Part shown: one piece after another, positions 25,910 to 34,998 of the stretch
How positions within the stretch are numbered: the stretch's first letter is position 1
Layout: each line of letters starts with the position of its first letter
DNA from: Pseudoalteromonas sp. P1-9
GTDB lineage: Bacteria > Pseudomonadota > Gammaproteobacteria > Enterobacterales > Alteromonadaceae
Direction: 5' to 3'
Assembly (NCBI RefSeq): GCF_001399975.1
Contig: NZ_LKBD01000036.1
Span: forward strand, 1 to 52,418
DNA length: 52,418 nucleotides
Program-made: the position numbers and the translations under genes
Notes under the pieces: model-generated
The model's database searches: none
What the model saw: only the letters and a program-made list of their open reading frames with translations
What the model was told of the DNA's origin: nothing

Positions 25910-26704
25910 TTAGTTCATCTGTATATCTACAATCCAAGGTTCCAAACGTTTGCCCCAATTAACCGTCACGCTATAGTCTGGCTTTGTTTGTCCTCGTGAT
26001 GTTTTTAAGCTTGCCAAGGTTTCTACGAAATGAGCAGGTACATTAATTCTGTTCACCAATAGCGCACGCAAATGCAAAGAGTGATCTTTGCTGTAATCAT
26101 TAAAGTAGGGCTTCGCATTTCCTTTAACGATAACGATATTGCTTTGCGCTGCATATTTAGTTGCAAGTGTTTTATAGTCTTGTGCCGCTTCTAAAAAGAA
26201 CAAACGACTATTGCGATGCAACTCTTGTTGATATGCCTCAGAGGCTCGCTCTTTGGCATATTTGAGCTGTTCATCATTAGTATCCAACTCAAAACGAGCA
26301 AGCGCTTTTTCATAATAACTCTGCGCATTTGCTAATGACTTTTGATATTGCTCGCCATTGTATTCAAGGGCAAAAAATAACGTACGTTCCTGCGCCCAGC
26401 CATCTTCAGATACTTCAAGTTCAGTAAACCCTAGCGCTCTTAACTGCTCTTTGGTTAGGTTTATACTGCGGTTGTTGTAATAAGCAAGCTCGCCTTTTTC
26501 GTTTGCCAATGCACGCCAAGAAATTGAAAGCCCGACGCCCGAGTTTTCTTTTTCAAAACCAGATAAGTATGGCAAGCGTGCTTCTCGTTCAGATAAAACT
26601 AGCTGAGCCGTTGGCTCACCAGAGCGATTATAAAAAACACCACCTAAAATAAAAATATTGGTAAAAACAATTAACGCAATACCACAAATTAAGTACTTTT
26701 TCAT
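25910..26704 (-). CDS. DUF4824-like membrane-anchored protein
   Basis: A 264-residue protein with one N-terminal membrane segment (about 5-27) followed by NRSGEPTAQLVLSEREARLP. That segment and the SGFEKENSGVGLSISW stretch resemble DUF4824 proteins. The rest would lie in the periplasm. It overlaps the upstream DUF2157-like gene by 4 bp (ATGA), so the two are coupled; the pairing of DUF2157 with a single-span partner is common. Function unknown. Confidence 0.7.
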   Translation of the reverse strand: MKKYLICGIALIVFTNIFILGGVFYNRSGEPTAQLVLSEREARLPYLSGFEKENSGVGLSISWRALANEKGELAYYNNRSINLTKEQLRALGFTELEVSEDGWAQERTLFFALEYNGEQYQKSLANAQSYYEKALARFELDTNDEQLKYAKERASEAYQQELHRNSRLFFLEAAQDYKTLATKYAAQSNIVIVKGNAKPYFNDYSKDHSLHLRALLVNRINVPAHFVETLASLKTSRGQTKPDYSVTVNWGKRLEPWIVDIQMN

Positions 26705-27780
26705 GCACTTGCCCTCGTATGTTTAGCTAACTTACGAATTCGCTTAAATACCAATAATGCAAGCAGCGCACATAACCCAAGTACAAAGAAAAATAGATAC
26801 TTGGGCATCCAATCCCACCACCAATCAAAGAACTTGGTGTAAAGAAACAGTACAAAAAATACATTGCCAGTTTGCACAACGCCCGACCACTCTTTACGAA
26901 TGCCAAGCCAAATCGCCGCTGCACTTAACGCAAACCCAGCAACTTGATACACGCCTTCAACAAGGTCATCATCATAATCGAGATAACTTACGCCACCCCA
27001 GTTTGACAAAATAAGCACAACTAAAAACAGTATGATCAGAGACAAAATGCGGTACATAGCAGCAAAGCCGCTAAATGCACGCTGATTAATAAAATGCGGT
27101 ACTAAAAACAGTAATATACTCGGCACAATAAAGTTTTCAGGGCGCTCACCAAAACTGATCCAATACATGCCACTCCATGCGCCCACCTTCATTGCAATAA
27201 AGCTGCACACATTCACAATTGCAAAAAACAGCAATACTCGCGCGTTAACAGCATACGCCAAAATAAAGGCGAGTCCTGACCAAATCAAAAACGCGTTGGG
27301 CGATGGGGTTAAATTAAAAATCTGCCCAAGCAGCATTACGTTAAGTACGAACCCCGCATACGCAACCAAACCCGCTATTTTGGCAAAATAACCGTGAGAT
27401 TCATTTTCAGCTAACTTTATCGCACCACAGAACAATGCAATGGGCGTAGTGACCAAGATGCCTACTTGAACACTTGTGCTTAAATAACCCCAAAATTGAT
27501 AAAACAAAAAGAATAAACTCACCGCCATCGCCAAGGCGCCAAATAGCGAAGCGATTTTCATACCTAATGTTAGGTGCTTAGACTGAGCTGTCGTATCAAC
27601 GTCAAATTGCTTGGCTAACTGGGTAAGAAGCTGCTGATGATACTGAGAAACTGTCTGTTGCTGATCAACTGACAAGGTGATCACACCAGCATCTTGTAAT
27701 TGCGCCAGTTCAGATTCAAAGGCGTGTATCTGATCCACCCTCTGCTGAGCATCCGCTTGATTTAGTTGAGATTCATCCAT
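26701..27780 (-). CDS. DUF2157-like polytopic membrane protein
   Basis: A 359-residue protein. A soluble N-terminus of about 75 residues (MDESQLNQADAQQRVDQIHA) precedes ten or more hydrophobic segments running to residue 345, as in DUF2157 proteins. The ATG at 27780 is preferred to a TTG four codons earlier. It forms an operon with the DUF4824-like gene. No catalytic motif is visible and the role is unknown. Confidence 0.72.
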   Translation of the reverse strand: MDESQLNQADAQQRVDQIHAFESELAQLQDAGVITLSVDQQQTVSQYHQQLLTQLAKQFDVDTTAQSKHLTLGMKIASLFGALAMAVSLFFLFYQFWGYLSTSVQVGILVTTPIALFCGAIKLAENESHGYFAKIAGLVAYAGFVLNVMLLGQIFNLTPSPNAFLIWSGLAFILAYAVNARVLLFFAIVNVCSFIAMKVGAWSGMYWISFGERPENFIVPSILLFLVPHFINQRAFSGFAAMYRILSLIILFLVVLILSNWGGVSYLDYDDDLVEGVYQVAGFALSAAAIWLGIRKEWSGVVQTGNVFFVLFLYTKFFDWWWDWMPKYLFFFVLGLCALLALLVFKRIRKLAKHTRASA

Positions 27781-27920
27781 GTAAAAACCCAATCACTCTA
27801 TGTACCTAATATATTGGCTCAACTAGTAACTAAAAAACAAGCAATATAACACCAGTTTGATATTAGCTTGGGAGTACAGGTTTATTTAAATGCGAAGAAT
27901 AGAGAAAGGTTTGAAAGAAA

Positions 27921-27946
27921 AGAAAGCGCACTATCGTGCGCTTTCT
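27921..27946 (-). terminator. Terminator of the exonuclease/phosphatase-fold gene
   Basis: A perfect 11-bp stem AGAAAGCGCAC / GTGCGCTTTCT with loop TATC; the minus strand continues with a T-rich tract. Confidence 0.8.
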
Positions 27947-27951
27947 TTCGA

Positions 27952-28890
27952 CTATTTAATTGATAGCGTTAAACTTATTGGGCAGTGATCACTTAACATA
28001 TCTTTGTAATCTAGCTCACCTTGCTTACCAAAGGCATCTACTTTTTGAGAGCCATCAACAATCCACTGAGTTGAAATTGGGCCGGTAATAATATGATCGA
28101 TTGGTGCTTTGTATTTAGGATGGCAGCTTTTTAAGTTTTGCATGCTGCTTAGCAAAATGCGCTCGCCGTCTTCTTTGCTTAGCTCTTGCCAAAAACGATT
28201 GTTTTGATCAACTAAACGGTGGTTAAAATCACCCAGTACTACAAACGCTTGCTTGTTTTCAACACGCTGGTTAACCCACTTTTCTAAAATAGGTCCTTGT
28301 TGCTGATAAGTAGTACAGGCTTTTTTAGTATCTTTGCGATAGTCACTAACAAAACAACCGCTTTTCATATGCACATTTAGCACTTCAAGCTGACCATTGT
28401 TGAGACTAATTGAGGTACCGTAGCGCAAGCCTGGGTTATCAAGAGCAAGTGCTTTAAAGTCATCTTGAGAGGTGAAATTAATACCTTTTTTAACAACAAA
28501 TGCGGTACGCTGTGGTGTTGAAAATAAACCATCATGACCACGGCACTCATACGCCTCGTTATCGGCACGACTTGAAACCACATACTGCCACTGTGATTCA
28601 GGAAACACGCGTTTAAGCGCTTTTTCTGACTGCACTTCTTGCAGTGCTACTATGTCAGCATTTAATGTGGCGGCATAACTTGCAAGCGCTTGGTAATCAG
28701 CTTGGCTACGTGGCTTACAGCCTTTACCAACCTCGTCAGCTAAATGCTCAATATTCCAGCTCACTAATTTTAAATTAGCAATATCATTTGCTACAACACT
28801 CGGCGATGACACCTGTTCTTGTTGCTGACAGCCCAGTAATGCTGCCACTGCTGCAAGTGCAATAAGAGATTTTTTCATGTGTGTGTTCAT
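27952..28890 (-). CDS. Endonuclease/exonuclease/phosphatase-fold lipoprotein
   Basis: A 312-residue protein with a lipobox ALLGC (Cys21 from this start; Cys17 if the inner ATG at 28878 is used). The EEP fold follows with LVSWNIEHL (metal/active-site Asn), IVALQEVQ (catalytic Glu), VVLGDFNH (Asp/Asn) and LSDHCPISLTL (final Asp-His pair). By family it is a secreted, membrane-tethered nuclease or phosphodiesterase; the substrate is not evident. It is a single gene, divergent from the mutarotase. Confidence 0.83.
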   Translation of the reverse strand: MNTHMKKSLIALAAVAALLGCQQQEQVSSPSVVANDIANLKLVSWNIEHLADEVGKGCKPRSQADYQALASYAATLNADIVALQEVQSEKALKRVFPESQWQYVVSSRADNEAYECRGHDGLFSTPQRTAFVVKKGINFTSQDDFKALALDNPGLRYGTSISLNNGQLEVLNVHMKSGCFVSDYRKDTKKACTTYQQQGPILEKWVNQRVENKQAFVVLGDFNHRLVDQNNRFWQELSKEDGERILLSSMQNLKSCHPKYKAPIDHIITGPISTQWIVDGSQKVDAFGKQGELDYKDMLSDHCPISLTLSIK

Positions 28891-29064
28891 ATTGTGAAAA
28901 AGAATTTCAGTATATCAAGGCAAATAACTAAATCACATGAAGTTTGCGATAAGATGAGGTTAGTTTGCTTAGAACCATATGAAATTTACTGATTTGCTAA
29001 ATGATCACGCATTGGTTATCTTGTTTTCTGCATTAAATTGAGTTCCCTTTTACAAGGATGCCTT

Positions 29065-29916
29065 ATGAATTTATCTCCTTCTGTTACCGTTAAGCATACT
29101 GACTCAGGACTAGAATACCTATCAGTTGAATCAAACTTTTGCAGCGCTAAAATTTTTCTCCAAGGCGCGCAACTTACCGAATTTACGCCAAAAGGCAAGA
29201 AGCCTTTAATTTGGGTATCGCAAGATGAAGACTATCAAGTCGGCAAAGGCGTTCGCGGTGGTATTCCTATTTGTTGGCCTTGGTTTGGCATGAGTGCCAA
29301 TGACAGTTGGCCGCAACACGGATTTGCCCGCACTATGCTTTGGCGCGCGGAAGAAGTGATAGAAAACGACAATAATATTGTTGTGAGTTTTTCATTGCCA
29401 ATGGGCCAAGTTAATCCAGAATACTGGCCACATCAATCAAGCTTAAAAGTCGTATTCACGCTGAGCGATAGTTTGCACATTGCACTGGTAAACACGAATA
29501 CTGGCAATGCGGCATTTGAGTTAACTCAAGCACTGCATACCTATTTCCCTACCCCCGAAATTGAAAACACCACTGTCGATGGCCTGCAAGGTGCTAACTA
29601 TATTGAGTTTGGTGAAGGTCCATTTGCACAAAACGACATCGTGAATTTTGCCCGCGAAACCGATATGGTTTATCAAAGCACACCTTTGGTTCAAACCATT
29701 AATACACCAGACGGTATTATTGAAGTTGGCCGTGAAAATTCAAGTTCGTGTGTGCTGTGGAATCCGTGGATTGAAAAATCAAAGCGCCTAAGTAACTTTC
29801 GCGATGACGAGTTCCATACCATGCTGTGCTTAGAAGCCGCTAATGTGATGGATGACAAAGTGACACTGCAACCTGGCGAAAGCCATTCGTTAATTCATAC
29901 TGTGCGCTGGCTTTAA
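29065..29916 (+). CDS. D-hexose-6-phosphate mutarotase (YeaD-like)
   Basis: A 283-residue aldose-1-epimerase-fold protein of the glucose-6-phosphate 1-epimerase group. Conserved parts include GAQLTEFTPKGKKPLIWVS, VRGGIPICWPWFG, QHGFARTMLW with the catalytic His, ALHTYF and a C-terminal MLCLEAANV with the catalytic Glu. It interconverts alpha and beta anomers of hexose-6-phosphates in the cytoplasm. The ATG at 29065 with AAGGA 6 nt upstream fits the family start better than a TTG at 29038. Confidence 0.87.
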   Translation: MNLSPSVTVKHTDSGLEYLSVESNFCSAKIFLQGAQLTEFTPKGKKPLIWVSQDEDYQVGKGVRGGIPICWPWFGMSANDSWPQHGFARTMLWRAEEVIENDNNIVVSFSLPMGQVNPEYWPHQSSLKVVFTLSDSLHIALVNTNTGNAAFELTQALHTYFPTPEIENTTVDGLQGANYIEFGEGPFAQNDIVNFARETDMVYQSTPLVQTINTPDGIIEVGRENSSSCVLWNPWIEKSKRLSNFRDDEFHTMLCLEAANVMDDKVTLQPGESHSLIHTVRWL

Positions 29917-29940
29917 TCACGCTATATTGCCGAAAATCAT

Positions 29941-29967
29941 AAAAACTCAGCATTTGCTGAGTTTTTT
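29941..29967 (+). terminator. Rho-independent terminator after the mutarotase gene
   Basis: AAAAACTCAGCA / TGCTGAGTTTTT stem with a 2-nt loop and T run. Confidence 0.85.
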
Positions 29968-30007
29968 GCTTTAATAGGCACACATTATAAAAACAAAGAG
30001 ACATCTC

Positions 30008-30532
30008 GTGTTTAGCAACCATCAAATATCCGAACAAACACTACCAGATTTCACCCAAGCTGACTTTAAACCGCTGGATAAACTGGCAACCAAAGAAGCA
30101 CTGATTGGCACCTTTGTATTTGTATTACCCGCAAGTATCGCTGTTGTGATCTTTCTTTATTTTTTATCGCCAGTTGAAAATATCATAACCGCATTGGTTG
30201 CAGGTGCATTAGTATTGCTAAACTTATACGTCGCTTGGTTTACCAAACGCAGCGTGTCAATGACATCAATCGCACTAAGAGAGCACGATTTATTATTAAA
30301 ACGAGGGGTTATTTGGCAACGCACCATCGCCATTCCTTTTAATCGTGTTCAACATATTGAATCCCACCGTAATCCTATTGAACGTAAACTCAAACTCGCC
30401 ACCTTAAAATTGTTTACCGCTGGCGGTGCTGGCGCTGATCTCGAAATTCATGGTCTAAGCCAAGAACGCGCCAGCAAACTAAGACAATTTATCTTGGCAA
30501 ACACCGCAAGCGAGCGTCATGACGATGAGTAA
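30008..30532 (+). CDS. Bacterial PH-domain membrane protein, YdbS-like
   Basis: A 174-residue protein with a GTG start and AAAGAGA upstream. Two membrane segments (about 36-58 and 62-80) are followed by one bPH2 domain whose core is LLLKRGVIWQRTIAIPFNRVQHIESHRNPIERKLKLATLKLFTAGG. It pairs with the YdbT-like gene, which it overlaps by 14 bp, the usual two-gene arrangement. The pair is widespread but its function is unresolved; roles in membrane stress have been proposed. Confidence 0.85.
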   Translation: MFSNHQISEQTLPDFTQADFKPLDKLATKEALIGTFVFVLPASIAVVIFLYFLSPVENIITALVAGALVLLNLYVAWFTKRSVSMTSIALREHDLLLKRGVIWQRTIAIPFNRVQHIESHRNPIERKLKLATLKLFTAGGAGADLEIHGLSQERASKLRQFILANTASERHDDE

Positions 30533-32033
30533 TAGCAATACAGCCGCTTGGCAAAAATTGTCGCCAATTGCGATAATTTATTTTGTACTGCACTTTATCG
30601 TGCGCTTTGTAAAAGACGGACTCATTAATATTGCGCCAGCCTTTGCTATTTGGGTCACCCAAGTTGAGAATAAACTATTTTGGTTTGCTTCAGGTGCCAG
30701 CGTATTAGCATTGATTTTAGTGACTTACGCGACCCTTTATTACTTTAATTTTCGCTACAAAGTGACCGAGCACGAAATTATTTTGCGTAAAGGTGTATTT
30801 AAAAAAGAGCGCGTCACACTTAACTTTGCCAAAGTACAAAACGTTAATTTAGCAATACCATTTTACTTTTCACCATTTTCAGCGGTGAACTGTCACTTTG
30901 ATGCTGCGGGTTCGGCCCAGCAAGAGGTTGTATTACCGGGGGTATCGGATCACTACGCAAATACATTGCGCGACCAAATATTTAATTACCGTGCCAAGCC
31001 ACAACAAGCCGAGCAACAAAGCGAATCGCCACAAGCTGCGCAGTCGCCCGATTTAACATTAGCGAATTTTGAAGTAGCAAAATTTGGCTTAATGTCTGGC
31101 ATGATGTTTTTAGTATTGGCAGCACTTGCGCCTTTCACCGAGCACATTACTGACTATATTAAACAAGACTTTGCCGCACCGCTTACACAGTTTTTTAATA
31201 ATCTTGTGACCAATAATGAATATGCCGAGATGGCCGCTGGTGCCACCATTATATTAGCCGGCATTGTTTTGTTTGTATTCGCATCGGTACTGGGCGCAGT
31301 TATTCGCTTTTATAACTATGAACTTAGCTTAGAAAACAAAAAAATAAAGCGTATTTCAGGGTTATTTGAGCGCCATCAAATGTCGCTAAGCGTGAGTAAA
31401 ATTCAGTCTATTGAAGTCAAACAAAACTGGATCGCAAAACTGCTAAAACGGTACACCATTAACTGCAAACAAATTAATAACAGCCATGCAAATACGGTAA
31501 AAAAAGGACAGTCATTAATTGTGCCTGTACTGACAAAAAGCCAAGTGAACGATGTAATGAATTTATGCTGGGATAAACCGTTAGACATTACCAATGTGCC
31601 ATTTCAGCCAATCGCCATTAACTATTTTTACAAGACTTTCGTACTTTTTTGGTTGCTGCCTATTTCTATCATTAGTGCTTTTGTGTTTAAACCGCTACTT
31701 GATGGTGCGTGGCCAGTATTAATTGCACCGCTATTACTGGGTGTGGTTTTAAGTTTTTTGCGCTACAAACGCTTTGGATTTTACTTTGACGGAGAGCAGG
31801 TATTCACTCGAAAAGGGCTGATTGGCGTAAGCTATAAAGTATTTAAAGGCTTTAAAATTCAACAAATAGCTACCACACAAACACCGCCAATGCGCAAACA
31901 GCACCTTAGCTCATTACGCTTTCAGTTAGCGAGTGGTGGCATTAGCGTGCCCTATTTACCACAAAGTGACGTAAATGACGTTATGAACAGGCTAGTGCTG
32001 CTGGCTGAGACATCGAAAAAACGCTGGATGTAA
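30519..32033 (+). CDS. Bacterial PH-domain membrane protein, YdbT-like
   Basis: A 504-residue protein with about six membrane segments and three bPH2 domains: ILRKGVFKKERVTLNFAKVQNV near 85, KRISGLFERHQMSLSVSKIQSIE near 275, and FTRKGLIGVSYKVFKGFKIQQI near 430. It is the partner of the YdbS-like protein. Either ATG (30519 or 30525) could be used. No enzymatic motif is visible. Confidence 0.85.
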   Translation: MTMSNSNTAAWQKLSPIAIIYFVLHFIVRFVKDGLINIAPAFAIWVTQVENKLFWFASGASVLALILVTYATLYYFNFRYKVTEHEIILRKGVFKKERVTLNFAKVQNVNLAIPFYFSPFSAVNCHFDAAGSAQQEVVLPGVSDHYANTLRDQIFNYRAKPQQAEQQSESPQAAQSPDLTLANFEVAKFGLMSGMMFLVLAALAPFTEHITDYIKQDFAAPLTQFFNNLVTNNEYAEMAAGATIILAGIVLFVFASVLGAVIRFYNYELSLENKKIKRISGLFERHQMSLSVSKIQSIEVKQNWIAKLLKRYTINCKQINNSHANTVKKGQSLIVPVLTKSQVNDVMNLCWDKPLDITNVPFQPIAINYFYKTFVLFWLLPISIISAFVFKPLLDGAWPVLIAPLLLGVVLSFLRYKRFGFYFDGEQVFTRKGLIGVSYKVFKGFKIQQIATTQTPPMRKQHLSSLRFQLASGGISVPYLPQSDVNDVMNRLVLLAETSKKRWM

Positions 32034-32129
32034 CCATCAATAATTAAGATTAACCGCTTATCACTATTATTTTTTTTAGTTTTATGCATGCAGTAAGCTA
32101 GCCCGCATAAAATTAAAGGAACAAATAAT

Positions 32130-34946
32130 ATGAAAAAGTCGCTACTCTCATTGATGGTTGCCGCAAGCTTTGCAACCTCAGCCAACGATAACTGGCAAAC
32201 CATTGAAACTGAGAACTTTAAAGTTCACTTTCCGAAAGCTTACCAAAGTTGGGCTACATCAGCTGCTAACGAACTTGAGGTTGTTCGCGAAAAAGTAAAA
32301 GAGCAGCAAAATCGTGTATTAGAGAAACAAGTTGATGTGATTGTTTTCGACCCTTATAACCAGTCAAACGGTTTTGCTATTCCGAGCAGTGTAGACCCGA
32401 TGATGGCATTTTTTGCCACACCACCTCAGTCAGATACCGTGATTTCAAATAGTTCGGGCTGGCAGCAACTACTCGTATTACATGAATATGTGCACTTAGT
32501 GCATTTAGCACAGCCAACACGCAGTGAGTGGCGTCAAAAGCTACGTAATTTCTCTAGCGCCTATGATATTGCTCACAACCCGACACCACGCTGGGCTGCT
32601 GAAGGCTATGCAACGCTGCTTGAATCGCAAATGACTGGCCGCGGCCGTTTACACGATAACTATGTTGAATCGCTAATCATACAATTTGCTAAAGAAGGAA
32701 GTTTGCCAAGTTATAGCCAGCTAAGCGAAGAAGACGGTGGCTATATGGCAGGTTCTATGGCATATCTCGTTGGTGTGCGTTTTTTACAATGGCTTGAGCA
32801 TAACTACAGCAAAGAGCAATTAGATGCTGTGTGGACACGTATGCAAGCGGTTAAAAAACGTGACTTCGATAGCGCGTTTACCGGCGTATTTCTTGAAAAG
32901 CCAAGTAAACTATATCGTCGCTTTGTTGCGGAATATACCCATAAAGCACTAACACAAGAAGCGAATCAAACCGCACTTGAAACAAAACGCTGGTTCGATC
33001 TCAATTACATTCAAACAGCACCTAGCCTGTCACCAGATGAAGATAAAATTGCCATTGTTAGCAAAGACAAAGACGGCAATACCAAGCTCACCATTTATGC
33101 AACAGAAGAAAATGCTGACGCTATTAAAGAGTTTGAAGAAGCGCAAAAAGAGCTGCTAGAAGACGACGCAAAAGATATTGCAAACAGCAAACCCACCAGC
33201 TTCAAAAAAGAAACAAAAGAAACCCTTAACTCAATTAATCGCAAAGGTATTTTAAACCCAGTTTGGCGTGATAATAGCACGCTTGTATACGGTGCATTTA
33301 GCGTTGCTAACAACGAAATGAATACACTGCACCAAGATCTCTTCAGCTGGAATAGCGAAACTAGTGAAACAAAACAACTTACTCAGTTTGCTAATGTGCG
33401 CCGCTTTAGCTTAGCCGATAACAATACTGCTTATGCCGAGCGCGTTGAATATGGCTACTCACAGCTGGTAAAAATTGATTTAACGTCGGGTGAAATGAGC
33501 GATTTAACCCAGCCATCACTGCAAACAGTTTACGACTTCCCGCAATACCAAAATAACAAGCTGGCTTATCTTAAAACTAAGCTCAACCAAAATTGGGCGC
33601 TATGGGTAAAAGATTTAACATCAAATAACGATGTAAGTGTACCAATGCCAAAGGGCTACCAATTTTTGTCATATCCTAAATGGAGCGAAAATGGCGAAAG
33701 CATTTACTATGTTGCAGGGGTAAACGGTCAAACTAATCTTTATCGCTATACCTTTGCATCAGATAAGTTAGAACAGCTCAGCGCTGGGCAGCAAGTTATG
33801 CAATACCCAATGCCAAGCAAACAGCATGGTTTACTGTATTTAGCGGTTAATTCTGAAGGCCCTGATATCTACCAACTAAGTGACAATGCAAGTGTAACTG
33901 AAGTAACAGAGCGCGCATTATCACCAAAAGCCGCAACCAATAAAGCAGAGCAGCCAAGCTTACCGCCAGCGAAAATTTATCAGCAAACGGCTGGCGCACA
34001 GCGCGATTATTCGCCATCAAATCAAACAATGTCGTTTACACTTGCTGAGCAATACAATAGTGCCAGTACTGCACTGTTACACGTGGGTGTAAAAGGTAAA
34101 GATCTGCTCAATAAGTTGAGTTGGCAATTTGGTGGCGCAATCGACAATAAAAATGCTTTAAACGGTGCTTATTTAGACGTGAAATATCAACTCGATAAAT
34201 GGCAATTTTTAGCACACGCATTTGATTATAAACTTAAAGCCGCAAATCAATATCAACACCCTGATGTCTTAGCTGCTGAGGAAGACGCTACAGGCGCCTA
34301 TCTGCAGGCCAGTTACCCTTATCGCAACGGAGCATTTAAATTAAATAGTCATCTTGCGTATAGCTACAAAGATATTGGTGATAGCCATAACCAATGGCTT
34401 GCTCTTGGCGCGAATCAAATTTGGCAACGTGATTGGCAAACATTTGCGATTGGTCAAACTGCATCTGCACGTGTCTACAGTGGTGACAGCTCACAGGGCA
34501 GTTGGCAAGGCTTTGATGCAAACGTAGCGCTATTCGGTAAAGCTTGGAATATGCCACTTTACGTTGATTACCAAACAAAACAACGTGATGACATGCTAAT
34601 GAATATTGGTGGCTTCGCGTCCAGTTTAATTAAGCCAGAAGCACAAGCTGAGCGCTCACTCATTAATGAACTACCGTTTTATAGCGCATTAAGTGATGAT
34701 TATCAGCGCTTTGGAGCTGGGTTTGCGTTTAAGCAAAATACACCATGGCTTTATGTATCGCAGCATGAACTCAATAACAGCGAACTCGCCACTAGCTACG
34801 GAATTAAGTTAAATAGTCAATTCGACTTTGCCGTTGCACCTTCTGTATTAAATGATATTAATATTGATTTTGGTATTGCCAAAATTGAAGGTGATACCAT
34901 TCAAGATGAGGTACGGGGCTGGATTGGTCTATGGTATAGCCTGTAA
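32130..34946 (+). CDS. Gluzincin metallopeptidase, beta-propeller and predicted outer membrane barrel
   Basis: A 938-residue exported protein with a signal peptide of about 18 residues. A zinc-peptidase domain (about 20-290) has HEYVH (118-122) and the downstream Glu ligand in WAAEGYATLLE (Glu158), the gluzincin pattern. A WD40/TolB-type propeller follows (about 300-640; SPDEDKIAIVSKDKDG). The last third (about 660-938) consists of alternating beta strands and ends GWIGLWYSL, like an outer membrane barrel, though the final residue is Leu rather than Phe. A surface-anchored peptidase is inferred. An Asp/Glu/Lys-rich insertion lies near 330-370. The ribosome binding site AAAGGAA is good; monocistronic. 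Confidence 0.75.
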   Translation: MKKSLLSLMVAASFATSANDNWQTIETENFKVHFPKAYQSWATSAANELEVVREKVKEQQNRVLEKQVDVIVFDPYNQSNGFAIPSSVDPMMAFFATPPQSDTVISNSSGWQQLLVLHEYVHLVHLAQPTRSEWRQKLRNFSSAYDIAHNPTPRWAAEGYATLLESQMTGRGRLHDNYVESLIIQFAKEGSLPSYSQLSEEDGGYMAGSMAYLVGVRFLQWLEHNYSKEQLDAVWTRMQAVKKRDFDSAFTGVFLEKPSKLYRRFVAEYTHKALTQEANQTALETKRWFDLNYIQTAPSLSPDEDKIAIVSKDKDGNTKLTIYATEENADAIKEFEEAQKELLEDDAKDIANSKPTSFKKETKETLNSINRKGILNPVWRDNSTLVYGAFSVANNEMNTLHQDLFSWNSETSETKQLTQFANVRRFSLADNNTAYAERVEYGYSQLVKIDLTSGEMSDLTQPSLQTVYDFPQYQNNKLAYLKTKLNQNWALWVKDLTSNNDVSVPMPKGYQFLSYPKWSENGESIYYVAGVNGQTNLYRYTFASDKLEQLSAGQQVMQYPMPSKQHGLLYLAVNSEGPDIYQLSDNASVTEVTERALSPKAATNKAEQPSLPPAKIYQQTAGAQRDYSPSNQTMSFTLAEQYNSASTALLHVGVKGKDLLNKLSWQFGGAIDNKNALNGAYLDVKYQLDKWQFLAHAFDYKLKAANQYQHPDVLAAEEDATGAYLQASYPYRNGAFKLNSHLAYSYKDIGDSHNQWLALGANQIWQRDWQTFAIGQTASARVYSGDSSQGSWQGFDANVALFGKAWNMPLYVDYQTKQRDDMLMNIGGFASSLIKPEAQAERSLINELPFYSALSDDYQRFGAGFAFKQNTPWLYVSQHELNNSELATSYGIKLNSQFDFAVAPSVLNDINIDFGIAKIEGDTIQDEVRGWIGLWYSL

Positions 34947-34963
34947 CAGCCGATTAGAAAAGT

Positions 34964-34996
34964 AAAAAAGAGAGGCCAGCTAAGCCTCTCTTTTTT
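34964..34996. terminator. Bidirectional terminator
   Basis: AAAAAAGAGAGGC / GCCTCTCTTTTTT with a 7-nt loop, between convergent genes. Confidence 0.85.
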
Positions 34997-34998
34997 AA

